Below, piece by piece: positions 1 through 5,203 of a stretch of DNA of 5,203 nucleotides. The notes under the pieces were generated by a model. It did not search any database and had not been told where the DNA came from. It was given only the letters and a program-made list of their open reading frames with translations. The position numbers were made by a program, and so were the translations under genes. Position 1 is the stretch's first letter; each line of letters opens with the position of its first letter. The stretch spans positions 1 to 5,203 of the forward strand of contig DFBZ01000133.1 of assembly GCA_002366835.1 (NCBI GenBank), given 5' to 3'. The stretch comes from Gammaproteobacteria bacterium UBA3067 (lineage in GTDB: Bacteria > Pseudomonadota > Gammaproteobacteria > Pseudomonadales > UBA3067).

Positions 1-23
1 GTCACGGTACTATAGACCAAATA

Positions 24-45
24 AAACGTGATGCACATCACACTT
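24..45. promoter_or_regulatory. Candidate CRP/FNR-family operator
   Basis: The core reads CGTGA-N6-TCACA (27-42), flanked by A bases on the left and mostly T on the right. This is one mismatch from the CRP half-site pair TGTGA-N6-TCACA. The same symmetric core, GTGAT-N4-ATCAC, is one mismatch per half from the FNR/Anr consensus, so the family is more certain than the member. Its target is unclear. A leftward -10-like TATAGT lies at 14-9 (minus strand), which would place the site near -32. On the plus strand a TAAGAT (60-65) lies at about the distance seen in activated promoters. The nearest gene inside the window starts 460 bases away, so a gene left of the window is the likelier target. Confidence 0.45.
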
Positions 46-63
46 TTCCGCCCTTTTATTAAG

Positions 64-184
64 ATAAAGCGCCAGAACACTCCAAATCGCTACCTTATCC
101 ATCAATGGTTGTGCTCAAAAACAACTAGGCACTAAAGCCTAAGGCATTTCCAAAGATTCTAGACCATAAAACATAAAGCGCCAG
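64..184 (+). repeat. 12-base direct repeat, two copies
   Basis: ATAAAGCGCCAG occurs exactly at 64-75 and again at 173-184, 109 bases apart. Each copy also has a TAGACCA-plus-TAAAAC element upstream of it (13-27 with two extra A, and 160-172), although at different distances. A chance 12-base repeat within 500 bases is unlikely (well under 5 percent by a rough count). The pair could be a duplicated promoter segment or protein binding sites. No function can be assigned from sequence. Confidence 0.4.
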
Positions 185-214
185 CTCCCAGTATGCGGTT
201 TTTTGTAACTGAAC

Positions 215-237
215 CGGGGGAGTCATAAAAACCCCCG
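215..237. repeat. G/C-rich inverted repeat
   Basis: CGGGGG (215-220) pairs with CCCCCG (232-237) around an 11-base A/T-rich loop. It stands out in an AT-rich region. Neither strand has a T-run directly after the stem, so it is a poor intrinsic terminator; on the plus strand it is followed instead by GGCCC and nine A. It could be the decayed end of a transcription unit lying to the left, or a structure in a leader RNA. Confidence 0.3.
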
Positions 238-378
238 AACGGCCCAAAAAAAAACATCTAAAAATAATTCTAAATATTAGTAAAATAGTTTTTATGTCTT
301 TGATTCTATGGTTATTAAGTGATGAAATTTCCGGCAATCCACCCGTTTTGGACAAAGTCCTAACATTCTACCCACACC

Positions 379-387
379 TTATCCACA
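379..387 (+). promoter_or_regulatory. Single perfect DnaA box
   Basis: TTATCCACA matches the strong E. coli R1/R4-type DnaA box at all nine positions. A partial match, TTATCCATC, lies at 95-103. No cluster of boxes is visible, so this is not a replication origin by itself. It sits between AT-rich DNA and the small gene at 505, where it might act as a DnaA-responsive regulatory site or be coincidental. Confidence 0.35.
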
Positions 388-490
388 GGCGCTCATTTGC
401 GCACTTTAAAAATCAGATATACATTCATGCCCAAGCTATCAAGCACGCTTGGCCAGCAGTTAACGAGACATGTCATGATAAAACGTCAGC

Positions 491-496
491 AGGGAG
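491..496 (+). promoter_or_regulatory. Ribosome binding site that fixes the start of the small gene
   Basis: AGGGAG lies eight bases before the ATG at 505. The alternative in-frame starts upstream (TTG at 397, ATG at 427, ATG at 475) have no comparable purine-rich sequence at the right distance. This supports a 69-residue rather than a 105-residue product. Confidence 0.65.
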
Positions 497-504
497 AAGA
501 AGCA

Positions 505-714
505 ATGGACAAAGAAAGGTCGAACACTCAGGAGTCAGAAGATATATTAATTGCTTTAGATCAGGTGGAACAAACCATTGAGGTCATGTGTGACACCCTG
601 GTCAGGCTTAAAGAAAAGGTAAACATGCACTTACGAAGCGTTGATGAGTACAGTGAAAAAGTGGCGCAAATGAGCCTAGAAGAAACCGTTGCGCCGAAAG
701 AAACAATGCATTAA
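505..714 (+). CDS. Small acidic helical protein of unknown function (69 aa)
   Basis: I do not recognise the family. The start at 505 is chosen because AGGGAG lies eight bases upstream; the same frame stays open back to a TTG at 397, giving at most 105 residues. Residues about 11-55 look like one long amphipathic helix, with hydrophobic residues at helical spacing (DILIALDQVEQTIEVM, then LVRLKEKV), which suits a coiled coil or a dimerising helix. There is one cysteine (Cys29). I see no signal peptide, membrane segment, metal-binding cluster or DNA-binding helix-turn-helix, so it is probably cytoplasmic. The gene stands alone and converges on fabV, with a strong stem-loop between the two stops. 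It is likely a real gene because of its ribosome binding site, protein-like composition and terminator, but no function can be inferred. Confidence 0.65.
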   Translation: MDKERSNTQESEDILIALDQVEQTIEVMCDTLVRLKEKVNMHLRSVDEYSEKVAQMSLEETVAPKETMH

Positions 715-737
715 ACGTAAAACCTGCTTACAGATCA

Positions 738-783
738 TTAAACACTTAAGCTTGAAGGCGTGCCTCCCGGCTTAAGTGTTTAA
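738..783. terminator. Probable bidirectional terminator between convergent genes
   Basis: The arms at 738-751 and 770-783 are perfect complements over 14 bases, around an 18-base loop that itself contains a short AGGC/GCCT pairing. The stem begins 23 bases after the stop of the small gene and 17 bases after the stop of fabV on the other strand, the expected place for a shared terminator. The stem is flanked by A/T on both sides, but the T-run after it is only three bases in either direction, so termination efficiency is uncertain. Confidence 0.65.
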
Positions 784-800
784 AAAATCAGCGTGACAGT

Positions 801-1994
801 CTAAACAAGATTATTAATAGCCACACCTGCATCGATATCCGCATCATAATCGACACCATCCATACTGAAACCGAAGAGCTTTAGAAACTCTTCCTGATAA
901 CCGGCAAAGTCCGTCAGCTCACTGAAATTCTCAGTGGTGCACTGGCCCCATAACTTTTGGACTTCCGACTGAATCTCGTCCCGTAGCTCCGGCCCATCCA
1001 TGCGGTAACGATTTCTATCATCAAGCTCAGCACTGTCGGCACCGTAAAGTTTGTCATGAAACAAGCCGTATACCTGTTCAATGCAGCCTTCATGCCCCCC
1101 TTTTTCTTTCATAACTTTGAACAATAAAGAGAGGTACAAAGGCATAAGAGGGATCGCAGAACTCGCCTGAGTCACCACCGCCTTTAATACACACACATTG
1201 GCCGTACCGTTGATACTGGACAGTTTTTGAGTGAGCGCGGCAGCGGTTTGGTCGAGGTGCTCCTTTGCATGACCGATGGTGGCGTCTTTGTAGATTGGCC
1301 AGGTTAGCTTCTCACCAATGTAGGTATAAGCGACCGTTTTGCAGCCCTTAGCCAAAACACCCGCCGTTTCGAGGGAGTCCATCCACAAAGCCCAATCTTC
1401 CCCGCCCATTACTTTGATGGTTTTGTCGATCTCATCCTGCGAAGCGGATTCCAGCGTCACCTCTTTGATAACTTTTTTGTCGGTATCAAGGGTTGTTCCT
1501 GAGTAGGACTCACCCACCGCTTTTAAAGTCGATTTATACACTTCACCAGTAACAGGGTCCGTACGACGCGGTGCAGCCAAGCTGTACACCACCATATCAA
1601 CCTGCCCGAGGTCTTCTTTAATAGTGGCTATTACCTTGTCTTTAATATCGCTGGCGAAAGCATCACCGTTAATATTTTTGGCGTAAAGCCCCTTGGCCTC
1701 TGCTGCTTTTGTAAATGCGGCAGTGTTATACCAACCGGCACTTGCAGGACGCTTCGCAGAGGCTTCTTTCTCGAAAAACACACCCAGAGTGGCTGCATCA
1801 CTGGCAAATGCCGCGCTAATACGTGATGCAAGCCCATAACCAGTGGACGAACCGATAACCAAAACCTTTTTGGGGCCGGCATTGATAGCACCGTGGTCTT
1901 GTACATACTTAATTTGCTCATTCACATGGGCTTCGCAACCAACTGGATGAGAAGTCGTACATACAAAGCCTTTAATTTTGGGTTTAATAATCAT
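801..1994 (-). CDS. fabV: FabV-type trans-2-enoyl-ACP/enoyl-CoA reductase (NADH)
   Basis: This enzyme reduces the trans-2 double bond of enoyl-ACP with NADH, the last step of each fatty acid elongation cycle in the cytoplasm. The 397 residues match the usual FabV length of about 400. The nucleotide-binding loop is GSSTGYG (48-54), with Glu75 in FFEK after the second strand, as expected for NADH preference. The catalytic pair Tyr235 and Lys244 has the FabV spacing Tyr-X8-Lys, longer than the Tyr-X6-Lys of FabI. VTQASSAIP (274-282) and HEGCIEQ (301-307) are further family signatures. An AAAGG-like site lies about 12 bases before the ATG, a little long. The gene appears complete and intact. FabV enzymes are known to tolerate triclosan far better than FabI; that is family knowledge, not shown here. 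It may be cotranscribed with the protease gene upstream, across a 177-bp gap, or have its own weak promoter there. Confidence 0.97.
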   Translation of the reverse strand: MIIKPKIKGFVCTTSHPVGCEAHVNEQIKYVQDHGAINAGPKKVLVIGSSTGYGLASRISAAFASDAATLGVFFEKEASAKRPASAGWYNTAAFTKAAEAKGLYAKNINGDAFASDIKDKVIATIKEDLGQVDMVVYSLAAPRRTDPVTGEVYKSTLKAVGESYSGTTLDTDKKVIKEVTLESASQDEIDKTIKVMGGEDWALWMDSLETAGVLAKGCKTVAYTYIGEKLTWPIYKDATIGHAKEHLDQTAAALTQKLSSINGTANVCVLKAVVTQASSAIPLMPLYLSLLFKVMKEKGGHEGCIEQVYGLFHDKLYGADSAELDDRNRYRMDGPELRDEIQSEVQKLWGQCTTENFSELTDFAGYQEEFLKLFGFSMDGVDYDADIDAGVAINNLV

Positions 1995-2093
1995 TAATTT
2001 TAATTACCTTTTATCTTAAGAGATCTTTCCACCAGAAAAGATGAGTTCACGCGCAAAGGCTTCATGGAGTGATTTCCGTATTTGGAAGCTTAG

Positions 2094-2171
2094 CTACATA
2101 ATAAGCCTGTAAAACGCCAGTGCGAATAATAGAAGAGCTAGTACGACAATGCTACGCCAAGAGGAGAACAA
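2094..2171 (-). CDS. Possible 25-residue hydrophobic micro-ORF after the protease
   Basis: Immediately after the TAA of the protease gene, and in the same frame, lies TTG followed by 24 sense codons and TAG. The translation is Met/Leu-FSSWRS, a 14-residue apolar run (IVVLALLLFALAFY), then RLIM. This has the pattern of a short membrane helix with an arginine on each side. No ribosome binding site is visible before the TTG, so it would need translational coupling, or readthrough of the stop would give the protease a hydrophobic tail. It could also be the remnant of a longer protein or chance. The case rests only on composition and frame. Confidence 0.25.
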   Translation of the reverse strand: MFSSWRSIVVLALLLFALAFYRLIM

Positions 2172-3257
2172 TTAACCAGCTGGCGCGGTCAATTTCACCT
2201 TAAATGTGTGTTTTTTATCGCCCCTCTGCACCACAATCCGCACCGTATCTCCAGGCTGGCGACTTTCCAGCATAGTGAGCAACTCATCATTGTTGTAAAT
2301 CGCCTGATCATCGAAGGCCACTATCACATCGCCAAGAAGCAACTTCCCGTATCGACTGCGACTCAGGCCTGTCAAGCCTGCCTGCTCGGCAGGCAGGCCA
2401 TTTAAAACCCGCATCACCACCACGCCACGAATTTTGTTCCATCTCGCCCATTGGTCGGTAGCCGTTTCCACACCCAGCACCGGCCTTAACACTCGACCAT
2501 TTTTTATCAACTGGGGGACAATTTTCTTTACGGTGTTAACGGGTATCGCAAAGCCTATCCCCACGCTACTCCCATTGGGGCTATAAATAGCGGTATTAAC
2601 ACCGATCAAACGCCCTGATGAATCCAGCAGTGGGCCGCCGGAGTTTCCGGGATTAATGGCTGCGTCTGTCTGAATAACACCTCGTATTTTTCGTTTCGTA
2701 ATCGATTCGATCTCTCGTCCCAATGCGCTGATAACGCCCACCGTAAGGGTGGTATCCAAGCCAAAGGGGTTACCAATGGCAAGTACCTTTTGGCCGACAT
2801 CCAGCATCTTTGAATCACCAAAAACCAAGGGCTCTAGCTTGCTTCCAGGTGCATCAATTTTTAACACCGCCAGATCTTTATCCGGCGCAACCCCTACCAG
2901 CTTGGCATCCCAGCTACTGTGATCTGAAAGGGTTATCTGAACACGACTCGCACCGTGAATAACGTGATAATTCGTCACGATATAACCGTTTTTATCCCAT
3001 ATATAACCGCTACCAGAACCTTTTGGCACCTCCATCGCCCTCAGTGAAAACAGATTTCGCTGGATAGCCGTATTGGTAACAAAAACTACGGATGGGCTGG
3101 CATTACGAAAAATATCAATGCTGTTTTTCTCAGAGGCGAGAACAGCTTCGGGGGTATAAACGCTGACCTTTGGTTTTCCACCAAAATCAAAGCGCAGCAA
3201 AACAACAGAAAACGCCATCAATAAAAAGGCAAGTGTGAATTTTGTTCTGGTACTCAT
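2172..3257 (-). CDS. Membrane-anchored HtrA/Deg serine protease with one PDZ domain
   Basis: A periplasmic protein quality-control or signalling protease. The N-terminus has a short basic stretch and an apolar segment (about 8-23) without an obvious cleavage site, suggesting a signal anchor. The trypsin-like domain spans about 52-250, with the triad His98 (TNYHVI), Asp128 (DKDLAVLKI) and Ser206 (GNSGGP), all present. One PDZ domain covers about 257-357, with a GLPAEQAGL loop at 287-295. Length (361) and layout resemble DegS (about 355). The wording of the sequence, however, is closer to the Deg1/HhoA type of chloroplasts and cyanobacteria, as in VPKGSGSGYIWDKNGYIVTNYHVI-like stretches (77-100) and YGKLLLGD (303-310); this is from memory, not alignment. 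No in-frame alternative start exists before the upstream TAG, although the ribosome binding site is weak (AAGG one base from ATG). The gene is transcribed away from the efflux operon and towards fabV. Confidence 0.92.
   Translation of the reverse strand: MSTRTKFTLAFLLMAFSVVLLRFDFGGKPKVSVYTPEAVLASEKNSIDIFRNASPSVVFVTNTAIQRNLFSLRAMEVPKGSGSGYIWDKNGYIVTNYHVIHGASRVQITLSDHSSWDAKLVGVAPDKDLAVLKIDAPGSKLEPLVFGDSKMLDVGQKVLAIGNPFGLDTTLTVGVISALGREIESITKRKIRGVIQTDAAINPGNSGGPLLDSSGRLIGVNTAIYSPNGSSVGIGFAIPVNTVKKIVPQLIKNGRVLRPVLGVETATDQWARWNKIRGVVVMRVLNGLPAEQAGLTGLSRSRYGKLLLGDVIVAFDDQAIYNNDELLTMLESRQPGDTVRIVVQRGDKKHTFKVKLTAPAG
2376..2398. repeat. Strong hairpin inside the PDZ coding region
   Basis: GCCTGCCTGC (2376-2385) and GCAGGCAGGC (2389-2398) are perfect complements over 10 bases with a 3-base loop. 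A nearby AGGCCTG (2365-2371) offers an alternative partner for the right arm. The segment encodes the conserved GLPAEQAGL loop of the PDZ domain, so part of the symmetry follows from the protein; codon choice supplies the rest. It would form a stable structure in the protease mRNA. Confidence 0.55.
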
Positions 3258-3308
3258 ACCTTGCTTAACTCGAACAGTTTCAGGATGATGGAAGTGGTCA
3301 GACTAAAA

Positions 3309-3336
3309 ATGACCGTAATAATATCCGGTCTATAAT
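3309..3336 (+). promoter_or_regulatory. Sigma70-like promoter for the efflux operon
   Basis: A perfect -10 hexamer, TATAAT (3331-3336), lies 16 bases after ATGACC (3309-3314), which matches TTGACA at four of six positions including the central TGAC. Transcription would start near 3343, giving an untranslated leader of about 120 bases before the ATG at 3466. A second, weaker -35-like TTGATT (3362-3367) has no good -10 partner. The promoter for the divergent protease gene should be in the same 208-bp region, but I find no clear candidate on that strand. Confidence 0.5.
3311..3330. promoter_or_regulatory. Candidate operator within the promoter spacer
   Basis: GACCG (3311-3315) and CGGTC (3326-3330) form an inverted repeat with a 10-base A/T-rich centre, lying between the -35 and -10 hexamers of the efflux promoter and 54 bases upstream of the protease start. 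A dimeric repressor or MerR-type activator bound here would control initiation. Five-base arms are short and several such pairs are expected by chance in a region this size; position is the main argument. No regulator gene is present in the window. Confidence 0.3.
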
Positions 3337-3465
3337 ACCTGAAGAGAACTTTACGCGAGAGTTGATTTTGCTGTTTTAGCGAAACCCTATGCACCTTAGG
3401 TAACGCAAAGTCTATTCCTCGTAAAGAAACCCTGAACTATTTGAGATGGTAGAGTTCCTATCAAC

Positions 3466-4998
3466 ATGCCCCTAATCAATGATGCCCATACAACGCGTAC
3501 GATAAAAACAAGAACACTGCTTGTTGTCGCGCTGTCTGTTTTTATTTCCGGCTGCTATTCATTACGAACGCCCCTCCCTGAGTCAGATACAGAAAGAGCT
3601 CTACCCTTCGTTACTCCGAAATCATGGGGTACGGCACCACAAAAAGATTTTAGCGAACATAACACCGCCCCTGCCACCCCGGAACATTACTTTGGCGCCC
3701 ACTTCCCAGGCTACGACTACAACACGCTGATCCAGGCAGCACTGGAGGGAAATTATGCACTACAGCAACTGGACAGCCAGCTTGAGTCTGAAATCGCCAA
3801 ACATAAATCAGAAAGAGCCAAACTCTGGCCATCGCTTAATGTCGGTTTAAATGGCCAGGAAGCACGCATCGAAGATTCCACCACCAAGCTCTTTGCACTA
3901 CAGGGCGACGTAAGCTGGACCGTTGACCTTTGGGGCACACAGAGGCTTATCGCTCACGCCGCCAAAAACAGCGTAGAGGAAGCGAGCCTGTCCAGAGAAG
4001 CGGCACAACTATCCGTAGCTGCCGCGACGCTGCAAAATTGGTTTGAATGGTCTTCTAGGAAACAGCTCCTCCAGCTTCAAAGGGACTTTGTAAACACGCT
4101 GGAGACAAGTTCGGAACTTGTTGAAAATCGTTTTAATGCTGGCCTGGCTGATTTACTTGGGCTTCGGCTTGCACACACGGAAATCGCACTTGCCCGAAGC
4201 GACCTGCTGCAAAAACGAAGCGCCGCCATTAATGCCCGTTCAAAATTTCAGGAGCTTTTGGGAGAAAGCCATAAGCACCAGCAAGAACACAAACTCTATG
4301 ATCACTTAAACTTCACACTACCAGAGCAGGCCGTCTCTCTGCCAAATTATTTGCCTGCGGACATCATCCGGCAGCGTCCCGATCTGCTTGCGGCAGAGCG
4401 GCGTTTAAAAAGCCAGGAGCTAAAGCTGCTATCAAGTAAACAGGCTTGGTTACCCAGTCTCAACCTTAACGCCAGCCAGGGGCTGCAAGAGCAAAGCCTT
4501 AACAATATCCTGAAAAACGGCTTAAGCGTGAGTGCGATCGCCTTCAATCTAATGCAGCCTGTTTTTAATGCCGGTGCCATTAAAGCACAGCAGGCACAGG
4601 CCCGCGCATCGGTTTCCAAAGAGCTTTATGCATACAGCGAACTTTTACACCGGGCAATGCTCGAAGTGACTAGGTTGCTCCAACAGGATAATGTCCTCAA
4701 ACAACAAATGGCCGCCGCAAAGTTCGCAGCGAAGCTCGCAAGTGAAACGCAGTCCCTTGCCCAGCGGAACTACAATGCAGGTTTGACCGACTTAAATACG
4801 TTTCTGGATGCCCATAGAAACAGCATTAATACAGAAACCAGGTTGGTCAGCGTCAACAACGACTGGCTCCAGAATCGTGTGAATTTATTGTTAGCGTTGG
4901 GAGCCCACCCAAGTGTATCTATGGGTAATACCAGCGTCATCGACTCACCTAAAATAACAGCCTTAAGCGAAAAATATAACGATGCCCAAAATCACTAA
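3466..4998 (+). CDS. NodT/OprM-type outer-membrane efflux lipoprotein
   Basis: The outer-membrane channel of a tripartite efflux system, related to TolC and OprM. The signal peptide has a basic start (RTIKTR, 11-16), an apolar core and a lipobox ISGC ending at Cys30, so the mature protein should be lipid-anchored. Two OEP-type halves follow, about 85-268 and 295-482. The internal duplication is visible in RFNAGLADLLGLRLAH (222-237) and RNYNAGLTDLNTFLDAH (434-450). PADIIRQRPDLLAAERRL (297-314) is a signature of the NodT branch. The length of 510 is slightly above the usual 460-490, owing to a longer segment after the lipobox (31-75) and a polar tail after about 482. The ATG at 3466 has only a weak ribosome binding site, but it gives a complete signal peptide. 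The gene leads an operon with the adaptor at 4982. The substrate is unknown. Confidence 0.94.
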   Translation: MPLINDAHTTRTIKTRTLLVVALSVFISGCYSLRTPLPESDTERALPFVTPKSWGTAPQKDFSEHNTAPATPEHYFGAHFPGYDYNTLIQAALEGNYALQQLDSQLESEIAKHKSERAKLWPSLNVGLNGQEARIEDSTTKLFALQGDVSWTVDLWGTQRLIAHAAKNSVEEASLSREAAQLSVAAATLQNWFEWSSRKQLLQLQRDFVNTLETSSELVENRFNAGLADLLGLRLAHTEIALARSDLLQKRSAAINARSKFQELLGESHKHQQEHKLYDHLNFTLPEQAVSLPNYLPADIIRQRPDLLAAERRLKSQELKLLSSKQAWLPSLNLNASQGLQEQSLNNILKNGLSVSAIAFNLMQPVFNAGAIKAQQAQARASVSKELYAYSELLHRAMLEVTRLLQQDNVLKQQMAAAKFAAKLASETQSLAQRNYNAGLTDLNTFLDAHRNSINTETRLVSVNNDWLQNRVNLLLALGAHPSVSMGNTSVIDSPKITALSEKYNDAQNH

Positions 4999-5203
4999 GC
5001 GCCGTCTCTTAATGCTCGCCCCCCTTGGGATGATCACTCTCGCGATAATCGGCGCGGTAAGCATGGTAAAGAGTAAACCAGAAATACAATCACACCCTGC
5101 GCAAATCATTGCGCCGTTGGTAGAAACAATGGTGTTAAAGTTTGAAGATGTACAAGTATCTGTTAAAAGCCAAGGCACCGTAGAAGCCAAGCAAAAAACA
5201 AAA
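4982..5203 (+). CDS. RND-type periplasmic adaptor (membrane fusion protein), N-terminal part
   Basis: Only the first 74 codons lie in the window; the frame is still open at the right edge. The N-terminus is basic (KITKRR, 3-8), followed by an apolar segment (9-29) that should anchor the protein in the inner membrane. Residues 44-74 then show the first conserved strand of RND adaptors, with an APLVET start (44-49) and SQGTVEA (63-69). Adaptors of this kind bridge the inner-membrane pump and the outer-membrane channel. The ATG lies inside the last codons of the channel gene (17-bp overlap, different frame) with no strong ribosome binding site, so translational coupling is likely. No lipobox cysteine is seen. 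An RND pump gene is expected to follow, but that is inference from gene order in this family. Confidence 0.88.
   Translation, partial: MPKITKRRLLMLAPLGMITLAIIGAVSMVKSKPEIQSHPAQIIAPLVETMVLKFEDVQVSVKSQGTVEAKQKTK

Larger units (their letters stand above)
1..504. other. Long non-coding leader region with several short signals
   Basis: No open frame here has both a good ribosome binding site and protein-like composition; the longer ones start at TTG or overlap each other and look accidental. From left to right the stretch holds a CRP/FNR-like palindrome (24-45), two copies of a 12-base repeat (64-75 and 173-184), a G/C-rich inverted repeat (215-237), nine A in a row (246-254), about 45 bases of very AT-rich DNA (255-298) and a perfect DnaA box (379-387). 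A weak sigma70-like pair, TTGATT (300-305) and TGAAAT (323-328) with a 17-base spacer, could serve the small gene at 505, but each hexamer matches only four of six positions. The gene to the left of the window may have its control region here. Confidence 0.6.

Noticed and set aside
6..18. GGTCTATAGTACC (minus strand) nearly matching GGTCTATAATACC at 3327-3339, suggesting a shared operator
   Set aside because: A 12-of-13 match between two sites is expected several times by chance in a window of this size on both strands. Both contain a -10-like core, which makes some similarity likely anyway.
125..355. 76-codon open frame on the minus strand
   Set aside because: It starts at TTG without a ribosome binding site, runs through AT-rich DNA and the G/C-rich inverted repeat, and has a composition with scattered apolar and basic residues that resembles no domain.
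379..387. Replication origin
   Set aside because: Only one perfect DnaA box and one partial match are present, with no dnaA, dnaN or mnmG gene nearby.
397..504. N-terminal extension of the small gene from TTG 397, ATG 427 or ATG 475
   Set aside because: None has a ribosome binding site, and the extra residues are unlike the rest of the protein. AGGGAG at 491-496 points to the ATG at 505.
294..581. 95-codon open frame on the plus strand
   Set aside because: It overlaps the small gene at 505 in another frame, has no good ribosome binding site and covers the DnaA box and promoter-like region. The frame at 505 has much better support.
2606..2821. 71-codon open frame on the minus strand
   Set aside because: It is an out-of-frame shadow of the protease gene, whose catalytic motifs lie in the other frame.
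4963..5190. 75-codon open frame on the minus strand
   Set aside because: It lies opposite the end of the channel gene and the start of the adaptor gene, both of which have clear family motifs.

Overview
The window looks like a stretch of chromosome from a Gram-negative bacterium, most likely a gammaproteobacterium. It carries a FabV-type enoyl-ACP reductase, a membrane-anchored HtrA-type protease and an outer-membrane efflux lipoprotein followed by a periplasmic adaptor, all of which need a two-membrane envelope or are typical of that group. The genus cannot be fixed from this sequence. I see no transposase, integrase, CRISPR array, tRNA or rRNA, and no sign of recent gene transfer.

Layout. 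Bases 1-504 hold no convincing gene. They contain a CRP/FNR-like palindrome, a 12-base direct repeat, a G/C-rich inverted repeat next to an A9 run and AT-rich DNA, and one perfect DnaA box. A small gene of unknown function (505-714, +) converges on fabV (801-1994, -), with a 14-bp perfect stem between them as the probable terminator. Upstream of fabV on the same strand is an HtrA protease with one PDZ domain (2172-3257, -). The 177-bp gap between these two holds a possible 25-codon hydrophobic ORF that directly follows the protease stop codon in the same frame.

A 208-bp divergent intergenic region (3258-3465) separates the protease from a rightward efflux operon. It contains a good sigma70-like promoter with a short inverted repeat in its spacer. 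The operon starts with a NodT/OprM-type outer-membrane lipoprotein (3466-4998, +) and continues, with a 17-bp overlap, into an RND-type periplasmic adaptor (from 4982, cut by the window end). The inner-membrane pump is expected just beyond the right edge.

Functionally, the right half is the start of a tripartite efflux system, the centre is periplasmic protein quality control, and the left half is the last reductive step of fatty acid elongation. I do not see an undescribed multi-gene system. The points most worth a second look are the hydrophobic micro-ORF after the protease, the plant-Deg1-like character of the protease, the unassigned small gene, and the regulatory elements at the left edge and in the divergent promoter region.
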